From NCBI RefSeq assembly GCF_002272925.1, contig NZ_MLAR01000003.1, forward strand, positions 62,001-126,000: a stretch of 64,000 bases of DNA. The letters run 5' to 3'. A program made the translations under genes and the position numbers. This document shows, piece after piece, positions 17,557 through 26,207 of this stretch. Position 1 is the first letter of the stretch, and the number at the start of each line of letters is the position of its first letter. Below the pieces are notes generated by a model that ran no database searches, had not been told where the DNA came from, and saw nothing but the letters and a program-made list of their open reading frames with translations. This stretch comes from Helicobacter sp. 13S00401-1. GTDB taxonomy: Bacteria > Campylobacterota > Campylobacteria > Campylobacterales > Helicobacteraceae.

Positions 17557-18153
17557 TTAGTAGTTATGCCCTTGCATTAAAACTCCATCTTTATAGTAAC
17601 CTTTAAAGACTAAACGGCCGTTTTTGCAATAACTACTTACACTGCCATTTAACGAACCATCCCTATAAGTAGAGTAAGTTTCTACATTGCCATTTTTATA
17701 AAAAACAAAAGATAGGCCATCTCTTTTGCCACCTTTAAATTCCATCTGTGCACTCATACTACCATCTTTAAAGTACATGGTAAGCTTGCCATCTAATTTG
17801 CCATTAGTATAGTTTGCAAGCTTTCTAAGCTCACCAGTTTCATAGTAAGATTTATACACTCCATCTAAGCTGCCATCAACATAGTTTTTTTCTTCTTTTA
17901 AAGTGCCATTATCATAAAATACATAAGTTGTGCCATTTAAGACATTATCTACATAGTTTTCTACCCTAACTATCTTGCCTTTATCATCATAGTAAGAGCG
18001 CTCTTGTGAAGTAGAGCTTTTTGAAGTACTTACTACTATGGAAGGATTCCTAGTTAGACGATATAAAGAATCTAAAATCGTGTTTGCATAGCTAAAAGAA
18101 ACTGTTAGTGCTAAAGCTATAAAGATGTTTTTAAAAGAGAGTAGCTTTTTCAT
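17557..18153 (-). CDS. secreted MORN-repeat protein (YwqK family)
   Basis: A 198-residue protein with an N-terminal signal peptide (cleavage after SFSYA near residue 23) and about six tandem repeats of the MORN/YwqK type, visible as YYDDGT.(K/R)...Y.(D/N)G.L(D/N)G, for example NYVDGSLDGVYKSYYETGEL and NYTNGKLDGKLTMYFKDGSM. Such proteins are often annotated as YwqK-type 'antitoxin' repeats without proof of that role; here the signal peptide makes a periplasmic or surface place likely. It overlaps the upstream 70-residue gene by 4 bases. Confidence 0.82.
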   Translation of the reverse strand: MKKLLSFKNIFIALALTVSFSYANTILDSLYRLTRNPSIVVSTSKSSTSQERSYYDDKGKIVRVENYVDNVLNGTTYVFYDNGTLKEEKNYVDGSLDGVYKSYYETGELRKLANYTNGKLDGKLTMYFKDGSMSAQMEFKGGKRDGLSFVFYKNGNVETYSTYRDGSLNGSVSSYCKNGRLVFKGYYKDGVLMQGHNY

Positions 18154-18362
18154 GGCCTTGGGAGTCCTAAAACATGAAATCCTTTCTCATCTATAGCTAC
18201 ATCAAACTTCTCACCGGTTTTAAGATCTATAAGATAGCACTGATCTAAAGTCTCATAAGCCGCCCTAGCCACTGGAAGCTGTTTTAGATGTAAGTAAACA
18301 TCTTCTAAAGAAGTACATAAATCTGGGAAACCAAACATAGTTAGCTTGTATGTAAAGTCCAT
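18150..18362 (-). CDS. small protein of unknown function, coupled to the MORN gene
   Basis: A 70-residue soluble protein. It contains LIDLKTGEKFDVAIDEKGFHVLG, which suggests a small beta-rich fold, but I recognise no family. Its stop overlaps the start of the MORN-repeat gene (4-base overlap), so the two are translated together. The AAGGTTAAA before the ATG is a usable ribosome site. Confidence 0.65.
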   Translation of the reverse strand: MDFTYKLTMFGFPDLCTSLEDVYLHLKQLPVARAAYETLDQCYLIDLKTGEKFDVAIDEKGFHVLGLPRP

Positions 18363-18495
18363 TTTAACCTTCCTGCCTATTTTTCACCAAAAAAGTAAAA
18401 AATATTTTACTAAAAAGCACTTTTTTGTTCTGAATTGATACCAAACAAATGAGTTTTATTATAGCAAGTTAAATTATTTATATCCATGCATTAGA

Positions 18496-18501
18496 TATAA
18501 T
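18496..18501 (+). promoter_or_regulatory. minus-10 element of thrC
   Basis: GATATAATTT, a canonical TATAAT, lies 56 bases before the thrC start in the gap shared with the divergent 70-residue gene. Confidence 0.5.
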
Positions 18502-18557
18502 TTCGTAATCAAAACTTGAACAACGATAACTAAATTTGATTAAGGCAGGCTCTAGAA

Positions 18558-20015
18558 ATGCAAACACCAACAAGAATAGCTCAAACAAGAGGTTTAGATC
18601 CAAACGATGCAAATAGCAACCGCGATAACATAAGCTTTATTGACGCTTTATTAAATCCAAAGGCTAGTTATAATGGACTTTATACTCTTGAAAACATAAC
18701 TCCTATACCTAATATAAACTCACTTAGGAACCTAAGCTATCAAGAACTATCTATTGCCATTTTCAAACACTTAAATATAGAATCTTCTTTAATAGACCAC
18801 GCACTAAAAACTTATGATAAATTTGAAGAAATAGCCCCTCTTAGAAAGATTAGCAACCACTTATATGCACTAGAACTTTATCATGGGCCAACTTCTTCTT
18901 TTAAAGATATGGCACTAGCTCCTTTTGGAGACTTATTAGATTCTATGGCTGGTAAGAATAATGAAAAGTATTTAATCCTAGCTGCAACTAGCGGTGATAC
19001 AGGTCCAGCTGCGCTTAATGCTCTAAGGAATGCTCACAATATAAAAGCTATATGCATGTATCCAAGTGGTGGCACAAGCAAGATTCAAGAACTACAACTT
19101 AGCACCATAGATTCTAAAAACCTTAATATTTTTAAGATGGAGGGTGACTTTGATGCAGCACAAAGCACACTTAAAACACTATTAAATGACTTAGAGTTTA
19201 GAAAACAAGTAGAAGAAAAAGGCTATAAACTAAGCGTTGCTAACTCTGTTAATATAGTTCGTATAGCCTTCCAGATAGTTTATTACATATGGACATCTTT
19301 TAGATTTGAAAACTTTAATGAAAATGGTATGTTTAATGTCTTTATCCCAAGTGGAAATTTTGGTAATGCTTTAGGGGCGTTTTTTGCCAAAAAACTTGGT
19401 GCTCATATCTGTACTATAAATGTATCTACTAATCCAAATGATGTCTTAGATCACTTCTTTAAAACTGGAATCTATGACATAAGAAACAAACACTTAGTCC
19501 TAACTTGCTCACCTGCTATGGATATCTTAAAGAGTTCTAATATAGAAAGACTAATCTATGCTTACTTTGGTGCTGATAGAACTAGAGAGCTTTATCTTCA
19601 CTTTGAAAAACATAACTTCTTCAAACTTACTAAAGATGAGTTAAAACAGATTCAAGCAAACTTCAAGTCTAAAAGCATCTCTCAAGCTGAGTGCTTAGAA
19701 GGCATAAAAGATGCCTACTCTAAAAACTATATACTAGATCCTCACACAAGTAATGCCTACATGCACGCTATGAAATGTACAGCTCCTATACCTAGTGTAA
19801 TAGTATCAACCGCACATTGGAGTAAGTTTCCAGAAACTATGCTAAAAGCTTTGCTTGATAAAGAAGCTAGTGATGAAACAGCTCTTTTAGAAGTATCTTT
19901 AAAGACAAAAAGCGAGATTCCAAACGCTATAAAGTCACTTTTCAATAAAAAAGTTATACACACTCAAACATATAAGCCAGAAGATATTAAGAACGAAATA
20001 TTAAAATGGCTATAA
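18558..20015 (+). CDS. thrC: threonine synthase
   Basis: PLP enzyme converting O-phosphohomoserine to threonine. The 485 residues match the long proteobacterial class. The PLP lysine is in HGPTSSFKDMALAPFGD (about residue 116), and the phosphate-binding loop region AATSGDTGPAALNAL follows near 142. GNFGNALGAFFAKKLGA lies near 267. It stands alone between two divergent/convergent gaps; the leader has AAGG but at long spacing from the ATG. Confidence 0.96.
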   Translation: MQTPTRIAQTRGLDPNDANSNRDNISFIDALLNPKASYNGLYTLENITPIPNINSLRNLSYQELSIAIFKHLNIESSLIDHALKTYDKFEEIAPLRKISNHLYALELYHGPTSSFKDMALAPFGDLLDSMAGKNNEKYLILAATSGDTGPAALNALRNAHNIKAICMYPSGGTSKIQELQLSTIDSKNLNIFKMEGDFDAAQSTLKTLLNDLEFRKQVEEKGYKLSVANSVNIVRIAFQIVYYIWTSFRFENFNENGMFNVFIPSGNFGNALGAFFAKKLGAHICTINVSTNPNDVLDHFFKTGIYDIRNKHLVLTCSPAMDILKSSNIERLIYAYFGADRTRELYLHFEKHNFFKLTKDELKQIQANFKSKSISQAECLEGIKDAYSKNYILDPHTSNAYMHAMKCTAPIPSVIVSTAHWSKFPETMLKALLDKEASDETALLEVSLKTKSEIPNAIKSLFNKKVIHTQTYKPEDIKNEILKWL

Positions 20016-20114
20016 AAAATAAACTTTTTTCTAACTTTTTGTCCTTATAAGACACTATAAAGACTTAAAGTTATTAAAAAGCCTCTGAAATAGGAATAAG
20101 TTATAACTGTATGA

Positions 20115-20165
20115 TAAAATGATAATCACTATTTAATAGTAAATAAGAAAATAATCATAATTTTC
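20115..20165 (+). promoter_or_regulatory. putative Fur boxes in the fur promoter
   Basis: Two AT-rich inverted motifs precede fur: AATGATAATCACTATTT at about 20119-20135, and GAAAAT...ATTTTC at 20147-20165 around ATAATCATA. They resemble Helicobacter Fur operators, and fur is known to be autoregulated in H. pylori. Direct binding is inference. Confidence 0.5.
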
Positions 20166-20179
20166 ATAAGGAGTTTATC

Positions 20180-20641
20180 ATGACGAAAAGGCTTGAAACC
20201 TTAGAATCCATACTAGAAAGACTTAGATTATCTATCAAAAAAAATGGGCTGAAAAACTCAAAGCAAAGAGAAGAAATCATCTCAGTACTTTATAAAAACG
20301 GTACTCACTTAAGTCCTGAAGAAATCACAGCTCAGATAAAAACAACAGATAAAAACACAAGCATATCTTCAGTTTATAGAATCTTAAGTTTTCTAGAAAA
20401 AGAGAAGTTTATAACAACACTAGAGGCTGATAAAAATGGAAGACGCTATGAAATAGCTGCTAAAGAACACCACGATCACATCATCTGTTTAAACTGTGGC
20501 AACATCATAGAGTTTGTAGATTCTGATATAGAAAGACTGCAGATTTCAATCGCAGAAAAATTTGGTGCCCAACTTATCAGTCACGATATGAGATTGTTTG
20601 TTATCTGTGCTAAGTGTCAAAAAAATAATGTAACCATATAA
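20180..20641 (+). CDS. fur: ferric uptake regulator Fur
   Basis: Iron-responsive repressor/activator. The 153 residues begin KRLETLESILERLRLSIKKN as in Helicobacter Fur. The winged helix has LSPEEITAQIK and ISSVYRILSFLEKE (about 65-77). Metal sites are visible as HHDHIICLNCGNII (about 99-112) and a second pair CAKC (about 145-148), giving two CXXC zinc sites. GAGTTTATC with AAGGAG precedes the ATG. A tRNA gene on the other strand follows. Confidence 0.96.
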   Translation: MTKRLETLESILERLRLSIKKNGLKNSKQREEIISVLYKNGTHLSPEEITAQIKTTDKNTSISSVYRILSFLEKEKFITTLEADKNGRRYEIAAKEHHDHIICLNCGNIIEFVDSDIERLQISIAEKFGAQLISHDMRLFVICAKCQKNNVTI

Positions 20642-20660
20642 GATAAGACAGTTTTTGAAG

Positions 20661-20737
20661 TGGTGTGCTCAGAGGGATTCAAACCCCCGGCCTACAGGAC
20701 CGCAACCTGTTGCTCTATTCAGCTGAGCTATGAGCAC
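20661..20737 (-). tRNA. tRNA-Arg, anticodon GCG
   Basis: On the minus strand a full cloverleaf: acceptor GTGCTCA/TGAGCAC with encoded CCA, D-arm GCTC...GAGC, anticodon stem ACAGG/CCTGT with loop TTGCGGT, T-stem GGGGG/CCCTC. The loop gives anticodon GCG, which reads CGC and CGU by wobble. The usual bacterial tRNA for this box is ACG (edited to ICG). Confidence 0.93.
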
Positions 20738-20759
20738 TTAAGTATGATTTAAGAGGGAG

Positions 20760-20788
20760 ATTATAATAAGTTTTGCTTTTTTAAGCAA
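20760..20788 (-). promoter_or_regulatory. sigma-70 promoter of tRNA-Arg
   Basis: Minus strand TTGCTT (20783-20788), 17 bases, TATAAT (20760-20765). The start point would be about 15 bases before the mature tRNA 5' end. Confidence 0.65.
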
Positions 20789-20950
20789 GGCTTATGCCTT
20801 AAAGGCATATATAAAACTAACTTATCTTCATATAAATTTTTTAGATTCTATCTTTTTCTTACAAAGTGCCATGTTTACTAAAGCAAAGTAACTAATGGTA
20901 TTTGACATCAAAAGCTTTTTGTAAACTTTGATGCCATATACCTACTAAAA

Positions 20951-21925
20951 CTAGTTAGCCCCTTTAAGTAGCCCTGCAACTTCTTTAGCATGATAGCTAA
21001 TGATGATATCAGCCCCTGCCCTTTTAAAAGCTATCATATTTTCTAGTACTAGCTTGTCATAGTCTATAATCCCAAGTTTTTTGCCAGCTTGAAGGAGTGC
21101 GTACTCGCCACTTACATTATAAACTGCTAGCGGCAAAAGTGAGGCTTGCTTTATAGCGTGCACCACATCAAGATAGGCTAAGGCTGGCTTTACCATCAAG
21201 ATATCAGCCCCTTCTTTTTCATCACTTAAAGATTCTAAAATCGCATCATTGGTATTAGCAAAGTCTTGTTGATAGCTTTTTCTATCTCCAAAACTAGGCG
21301 CACTATCTGCTACGTCTCTAAAAGGGCCATAGTAGCTTGAAGAAAACTTAGTTGAGTAACTCATAATTGGCGTATTTATAAAGCCAGCTTCATCAAGCCC
21401 TTTTCTTATGGCATAAACTTGCCCATCCATCATAGAACTAGGCGCTATGACATCACAGCCTGCACTAGCTAGTATTACAGACTGCTTAGCTAGGTTTGCT
21501 AGTGTTAAGTCGTTATTAACCGTGTCTTTATCTAAGATTCCACAGTGGCCATGATCTGTATACTCACAAAAGCACACATCAGCTACTACTAGCATCTCTG
21601 GCATTTCTTTTTTTATAGCCCTTATGCACTTTGCTACTATAAAGTTTTCACCATCTAGCGCTTCGCTTCCTATGGCGTCTTTTTTTGCTGGCAGGCCAAA
21701 AAGTAGTATGTTTTTTATCCCTAGTTTAAGTAAGACTTCACACTCTTTTAGTATCTCATCTATTGACATCTGAAAGACGCCAGGCATAGAAGCTATCTCA
21801 TTTTTTATACCACTTCCATGCATTACAAAAAGCGGATAGATAAAGTCTTTTATATCTAGCCTTATATCTTGTACTAACTCTCTTAACTGCCCATTAATCC
21901 TAAGTCTTCTAGCTCTTCTAAACAT
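20951..21925 (-). CDS. hemB: delta-aminolevulinic acid dehydratase (porphobilinogen synthase)
   Basis: Condenses two 5-aminolevulinates into porphobilinogen in heme synthesis. The 324 residues have normal length. The zinc-cysteine region [14 protein letters not shown] lies near residue 116, and the Schiff-base lysines are in [19 protein letters not shown] (about 187-206) and [13 protein letters not shown] (about 240-252). The cysteines mark the zinc-dependent class. It lies alone, upstream in direction of the tRNA gene on the same strand. Confidence 0.96.
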   Translation of the reverse strand: MFRRARRLRINGQLRELVQDIRLDIKDFIYPLFVMHGSGIKNEIASMPGVFQMSIDEILKECEVLLKLGIKNILLFGLPAKKDAIGSEALDGENFIVAKCIRAIKKEMPEMLVVADVCFCEYTDHGHCGILDKDTVNNDLTLANLAKQSVILASAGCDVIAPSSMMDGQVYAIRKGLDEAGFINTPIMSYSTKFSSSYYGPFRDVADSAPSFGDRKSYQQDFANTNDAILESLSDEKEGADILMVKPALAYLDVVHAIKQASLLPLAVYNVSGEYALLQAGKKLGIIDYDKLVLENMIAFKRAGADIIISYHAKEVAGLLKGAN

Positions 21926-22041
21926 ATCTTTCCTTTGGCTTTTGCAAGCATAAATTAAATGCTTTTTTAAATAGTGTAATTATAGTTGATAGAAAGTATA
22001 TTATGAGGGGGTATTTAAGCTAGCTTTAAAGCTAGATTTCT

Positions 22042-22071
22042 TTAACCTTAGGATCTAGATTCTAAGGTTAA
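22042..22071. terminator. hairpin downstream of flaB
   Basis: TTAACCTTAG (22042-22051) pairs with CTAAGGTTAA (22062-22071), a perfect 10-bp stem. The loop region contains GATCTAGATT and the right arm overlaps one AGATTCT motif. It lies 8 bases after the flaB stop. A second palindrome, CTAGCTTTAAAGCTAG, is at about 22020. Confidence 0.6.
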
Positions 22072-22078
22072 AAGGATG

Positions 22079-23623
22079 CTACTGTAGTAGTTTTAGTACG
22101 TTTTGTTGCACTGCATTTGCTTGTGCCATAGCAAAACTTCCACTTTGAGCTAGGATGTTGTATTTCGAAAAGTTTGCACTCTCTTGCGCAAAGTCTACAT
22201 CTCTTATCTGACTTTCTGCAGCTTTTACGTTTACTTGAGTGACTGAAACGTTGTTGATAGTTGAAGTAAGCTGGATTTGAACTGAACCTATATCTGCTCT
22301 AATCCTATCTAACATAGCCCTAGCAGAATCTGCCATATCCATAACAACCATAGCGCCTCTAAGAGTTGTAACTCCAGCTCCTAAACCTTGCTTGTTAAGG
22401 TCAGCTTGTGCTGAGTTTGCATTAGCCCCACTAGCACTGGCTATGTTTTTATCAAGGTTACCTTTTAGTGCCCTTAGGTTAGTTGTATACTCAGCTATAC
22501 CTTGTGCTGAATGGAATCCTATATGAGAGTAGTTAGTACCACTTATAATGATATCTCTTGCGTCAGTTCTTATTAGAGTGAGTCTTCCAACTGTAGTGTT
22601 ATTCATACCAGATACACCTACAAAGCTTCCCCCACCAAAGACTTGACCACTTGCACTTTGAGCATGAACTGCTATAGCACGACCATCATTACTTTTTAGG
22701 TTGATTCTTCCTGTTATGTCTATATAAGCTTCAACTCCTGTTCTATCTTTGACAGAGTTTATAGCATTAATCAATCTTCCATCAGCGTCATTTTTTTGCA
22801 CATCATCTATAGTTCCTATAGATACATGATTTATAACTAGACCTTTTATAGTTCCTGACTTAACTGGTACTCCACCAGTAGCCATAACATTATAAGAAGC
22901 CCTAACGCCTAATTGATCTGAATGTTTATTAATAATATCACTTAGTGCACCAAGCCCAGTTCCTGCACTAGTAGAAATCTTAGCAGTTTCGATAGTAAAG
23001 TCTTTAGAGCCATCTACTTCTTTAAACTTTAGTGCTACTTCAGTTAGGTTAGCAGCACCTGCACTAGCTTTCATGCCTATGCCATTCATCGAAGAAGTCT
23101 CCATCCTAACTTGTCCTATCTTATCACTACCAGTTGGCCCTATAGAAGCTTTTACTGTTGTGTTAGAGTAAGCACCGATTTGGAACTCTTTATTAGAAAA
23201 AGACCCACTTAGCATTTGTTGACCATTAAAGCTTGTAGTATTAGCGATGTTATCTAACTCTTCTAGTAGCCTTTGTATATCACTTTGCAGGGCTTTTCTA
23301 GATTCTGTAGTTTGTCCATCTTGTGCTGCTTGTATGGCTTTAGTTTTTACAGTATCAAGTATTTTTATCTGCTCATCCATAGCCTTATCGGCAATCTGAA
23401 TCATACCTATGGCATCATTGGCATTTTTCACAGCTTGACCCAAACTATCGCTTTGACTTCTTAAAGCATCAGCTATAGCCATACCTGATGCATCATCTGC
23501 CGCCTTATTTATCCTTAAACCAGAGCTAAGCTTCTCTAACGCATCCGAAAGATTTCTATTGTTTTGCATACCTATAGCGTGTGCATTAAGCGCAGCTACG
23601 TTTGTATTAATCCTAAAACTCAT
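22079..23623 (-). CDS. flaB: minor flagellin FlaB
   Basis: Second flagellin, typically hook-proximal in Helicobacter filaments. The 514 residues begin [19 protein letters not shown] and end [12 protein letters not shown], as in Helicobacter FlaB; the central part has [20 protein letters not shown] and [12 protein letters not shown]. It shares both termini with FlaA at 11219-12757 but differs in the middle. Expression is under a sigma-54 promoter (23663-23680). The FlaA/FlaB pair plus two different sigma factors is the Helicobacter pattern. Confidence 0.97.
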   Translation of the reverse strand: MSFRINTNVAALNAHAIGMQNNRNLSDALEKLSSGLRINKAADDASGMAIADALRSQSDSLGQAVKNANDAIGMIQIADKAMDEQIKILDTVKTKAIQAAQDGQTTESRKALQSDIQRLLEELDNIANTTSFNGQQMLSGSFSNKEFQIGAYSNTTVKASIGPTGSDKIGQVRMETSSMNGIGMKASAGAANLTEVALKFKEVDGSKDFTIETAKISTSAGTGLGALSDIINKHSDQLGVRASYNVMATGGVPVKSGTIKGLVINHVSIGTIDDVQKNDADGRLINAINSVKDRTGVEAYIDITGRINLKSNDGRAIAVHAQSASGQVFGGGSFVGVSGMNNTTVGRLTLIRTDARDIIISGTNYSHIGFHSAQGIAEYTTNLRALKGNLDKNIASASGANANSAQADLNKQGLGAGVTTLRGAMVVMDMADSARAMLDRIRADIGSVQIQLTSTINNVSVTQVNVKAAESQIRDVDFAQESANFSKYNILAQSGSFAMAQANAVQQNVLKLLQ

Positions 23624-23624
23624 G

Positions 23625-23639
23625 TCGCATCCTTTGCAA
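23625..23639 (-). promoter_or_regulatory. hairpin presenting the flaB Shine-Dalgarno (CsrA-like site)
   Basis: The leader reads TTGCA-AAGGA-TGCGA: a 5-bp stem (one U-G pair) whose loop is the Shine-Dalgarno, ending 1 base before the ATG. Same design as at flaA and flgH. Confidence 0.45.
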
Positions 23640-23662
23640 AATTTGAAATACGATTACTTTTT

Positions 23663-23680
23663 AAGCAAGTGATGTTCCAA
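23663..23680 (-). promoter_or_regulatory. sigma-54 promoter of flaB
   Basis: Minus strand TGGAAC-ATCAC-TTGCTT with GG and GC 10 bases apart, close to the RpoN consensus. flaB is a known RpoN target in Helicobacter. Confidence 0.85.
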
Positions 23681-23754
23681 AGTCTTAAGTTTTAAGATAA
23701 AAAGTCGATATGGTCTGTCATTTTGGATTTTAAGGGAAGTTAGTTTTTTAAAAC

Positions 23755-23789
23755 TTTTAAGCCTTATACTAGGAGTTTAAGGCTTAAAA
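23755..23789. terminator. terminator of the leuD-leuB operon
   Basis: TTTTAAGCCTTA and TAAGGCTTAAAA form a perfect 12-bp stem with an 11-base loop, about 80 bases past the last gene of the group. The arm ends supply U-rich tails on both strands. Confidence 0.65.
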
Positions 23790-23870
23790 AGGCTAGTTTA
23801 AAGAATCTGTAAGTAAGTTTTGATAAAAGATATTTGCTAGAAAAGTAGATTCTATAAAAGATATAAGATT

Positions 23871-24170
23871 TTACTTAGTCTTATTTCCTTCTATTAACTC
23901 TAATCTTGCATCTATTAGAGCTAGTTGAAACTGCAAAAAGTTGCATATCATGTTTAGCTTTACTTTGTCATTAGTTTGTATTTCTATTAACTCTTCTTCA
24001 TCACTATCAGGTTTTATACCTTCAAATAGCACAAAAAGTCTCTCTTTTAAAGCGTGTAAAAACTCAGCCTCACCAGCATTGGCATTTATACCTATATCTT
24101 GATAGCCTCTTTCATCTATCGTATTTTCAAGTTCATTTAAAGTTTGAAGCACTACATCTTTTAGTTCCAT
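23871..24170 (-). CDS. CiaD-like domain small protein
   Basis: A 99-residue acidic protein. The segment EFLHALKERLFVLFEGIK (about 35-52) and the C-terminal LNMICNFLQFQLALIDARLE (about 71-91) resemble, from memory, the C-terminal part of Campylobacter CiaD, a secreted invasion antigen. The long N-terminal portion of CiaD is absent, so secretion cannot be assumed. It overlaps the upstream small gene by 10 bases and ends the leuD-leuB transcript. Confidence 0.55.
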   Translation of the reverse strand: MELKDVVLQTLNELENTIDERGYQDIGINANAGEAEFLHALKERLFVLFEGIKPDSDEEELIEIQTNDKVKLNMICNFLQFQLALIDARLELIEGNKTK

Positions 24171-24439
24171 CTATAAAGCCACCTTATAACACTCTCATCT
24201 TGAGTTTTAACACCTTTTATCTTTTCTTTTAACTTTGATACATCAAGCCCGCTAATCATATCTTTACTTTCCATATACTTTAAAGCCTTCTTGCCAAGTC
24301 TAGCTTCTAAGAGTTCTAAAGGCGGGATATCTTCTCCTAGATCTTTTAGTTCTAAAATCTTTTCATAAATCAACCTAGACTTATTAGCATCACCTTTTAT
24401 CTCATACACATAAGCTAGACTTAAAAGTTTTCTATACAT
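24161..24439 (-). CDS. small helical protein of unknown function
   Basis: A 92-residue basic, helical protein. The beginning (LAYVYEIKGDANKSRLIYEKIL) reads like one TPR-type helix pair. No family is recognised. It lies 20 bases after leuB and overlaps the CiaD-like gene, so it is co-transcribed with the leucine genes without an evident link to leucine. Confidence 0.65.
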   Translation of the reverse strand: MYRKLLSLAYVYEIKGDANKSRLIYEKILELKDLGEDIPPLELLEARLGKKALKYMESKDMISGLDVSKLKEKIKGVKTQDESVIRWLYRWN

Positions 24440-24459
24440 GTTTTATACTTCTTTTCTCT

Positions 24460-25542
24460 TTAAAGCTTTTTAATGTTTTCACACAAAAGGCTTCCTAGCT
24501 CTTTAGTGCCTAAAACAACTTTTGCATCAAAGCTAGCAAGGTCAGAACTCCTAACGCCTTCTTTTAAGGCTTGTTTTATAGAATCTTTTATTAACTTACT
24601 AGCAAGTGGCACTTTTAAGTGATCTAAAAGCATGCTTAAAGAAAGTATGCATGCGATTGGATTAGCTATATTTTTTCCTGCTATATCTGGAGCACTTCCA
24701 TGTATAGGCTCAAAAAGGGCTGTTGTGCTGCCTATGCTGCTTGATGGTAAAAGTCCTATTGAACCAGTTAGCTGACTTGCTTCATCACTTAAGATATCAC
24801 CAAACATGTTATTAGTAACTACTACATCAAAGCTTTTTGGTGCGCGGATTAACTGCATGGAGGCATTATCAACATATAAATGATCTAATTTTACCTCAGG
24901 ATACTCTTTGCTAACTTCTATAACTACTTCACGCCAAAGCTCGCTTACTTCTAAGACATTAGCCTTATCTACGCTAGTTACGCGCTTGTCTCTAGTCATA
25001 GCTAGCTTAAAGGCCACATGGGCTATATTTCTTATCTCGCTTTCTTTATAGCCCATAGTATTAAAACCATATCTATCTCTGCCTAGCTTTTTTATGCCCC
25101 TTGGAGTTCCAAAGTAGATTCCAGAGATTAGCTCACGTACTATGACTAAGTCTACACCTTGTACTACTTCTTTTTTAACCGGGCTTGCATTAACTAGCTC
25201 ATCATACACAAAAGCTGGTCTTATATTTGCAAAAAGTCCAAGCTCTTTACGCAAGGATAAAAGCCCAGCTTCAGGCCTTTTGTCTTTTTCTATACTTTCC
25301 CATTTTGGTCCGCCTATAGCACCAAAAAGTACGGCATCACTTGCTTTACACTTATCTAAAGTGTCCTTTGGCAAAGGAGTACCCGTTGCATCATAAGCTG
25401 CCCCACCGATTAGTGCTTCTTCAAGTTTATAATCAAACCCTAGCTTTTCACTTAGTGCCTTTAGCACTTTTAAGGCTTCATCAACTACCTCAACACCTAT
25501 ACCATCACCCTTTAATACTGCTATGTTTAAAACTTTACTCAT
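24460..25542 (-). CDS. leuB: 3-isopropylmalate dehydrogenase
   Basis: NAD-dependent oxidative decarboxylation of 3-isopropylmalate in leucine synthesis. The 360 residues are standard. [20 protein letters not shown] (about 95-114), [18 protein letters not shown] (about 247-264) and [14 protein letters not shown] (about 281-294) are the family signatures. leuD precedes it with a 5-base gap. leuA and leuC are not in the window. Confidence 0.96.
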   Translation of the reverse strand: MSKVLNIAVLKGDGIGVEVVDEALKVLKALSEKLGFDYKLEEALIGGAAYDATGTPLPKDTLDKCKASDAVLFGAIGGPKWESIEKDKRPEAGLLSLRKELGLFANIRPAFVYDELVNASPVKKEVVQGVDLVIVRELISGIYFGTPRGIKKLGRDRYGFNTMGYKESEIRNIAHVAFKLAMTRDKRVTSVDKANVLEVSELWREVVIEVSKEYPEVKLDHLYVDNASMQLIRAPKSFDVVVTNNMFGDILSDEASQLTGSIGLLPSSSIGSTTALFEPIHGSAPDIAGKNIANPIACILSLSMLLDHLKVPLASKLIKDSIKQALKEGVRSSDLASFDAKVVLGTKELGSLLCENIKKL

Positions 25543-25547
25543 CCTAA

Positions 25548-26048
25548 CTAACCTCTAGAAGCATCAAGTTGTTTTTTAGCATAAGACATAAGACCACCAC
25601 TATCAAGTAAAGACTGCATGAAGTCTGGGATGTCATTAAACTTATAAGTCTTATCTTGAGTGAGATTTTTAACAACGCCTGCTTTTAAGTCTATATCTAA
25701 GTTGTCGCCTTCATTTATAGAATCTATATCTTTTTTATCTAGTTCTAGTATGAGTAAGCCTGTGTTAAAGGAGTTTCTATAAAAGATGCGCGCAAAGTAA
25801 GGGGCAAGAACTGCTTTTATGCCAGCAGCTTTTAAAGCAATAGGTGCGTGCTCTCTACTTGAACCACAACCAAAATTATCCCCTGCTACTACTATATCAC
25901 CTTCTTTTACGCCTTTAGCAAAGCCAACTCTTGCGTCTTCAAAGATCTTTTTTGCTAACTCGTTTGCATCGCTTGTATTTAAATATCTAGCAGCGATAAT
26001 TACATCTGTGTCTATGTTATCTCCAAATTTCCATACTTTTGAACTCAT
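25548..26048 (-). CDS. leuD: 3-isopropylmalate dehydratase small subunit
   Basis: Small subunit of the Fe-S isomerase that converts 2- to 3-isopropylmalate. The 166 residues belong to the short (about 163-residue) class, with [14 protein letters not shown] at the start, [20 protein letters not shown] near residues 57-76 and [13 protein letters not shown] near 87. It begins the operon leuD-leuB; its partner leuC is not adjacent. Confidence 0.94.
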   Translation of the reverse strand: MSSKVWKFGDNIDTDVIIAARYLNTSDANELAKKIFEDARVGFAKGVKEGDIVVAGDNFGCGSSREHAPIALKAAGIKAVLAPYFARIFYRNSFNTGLLILELDKKDIDSINEGDNLDIDLKAGVVKNLTQDKTYKFNDIPDFMQSLLDSGGLMSYAKKQLDASRG

Positions 26049-26207
26049 ATTTTTACCTTAGTTAAGATGTGTGTAATAAGGCTTATTATAGCTTTTATTT
26101 ATGAGACAAAGCCACTTACATAGGCGTGGATCTACACTCATATATTTTAAAATGCCCATCTAGCTAGTACTTTATTTAAGCATCCTAGCTAGGTAGTTTA
26201 AGAAGTT

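Noticed and set aside
18363-18557. Riboswitch or attenuator before thrC
   Set aside because: No leader peptide rich in Thr/Ile and no stable paired structures were found; only a minus-10 box.
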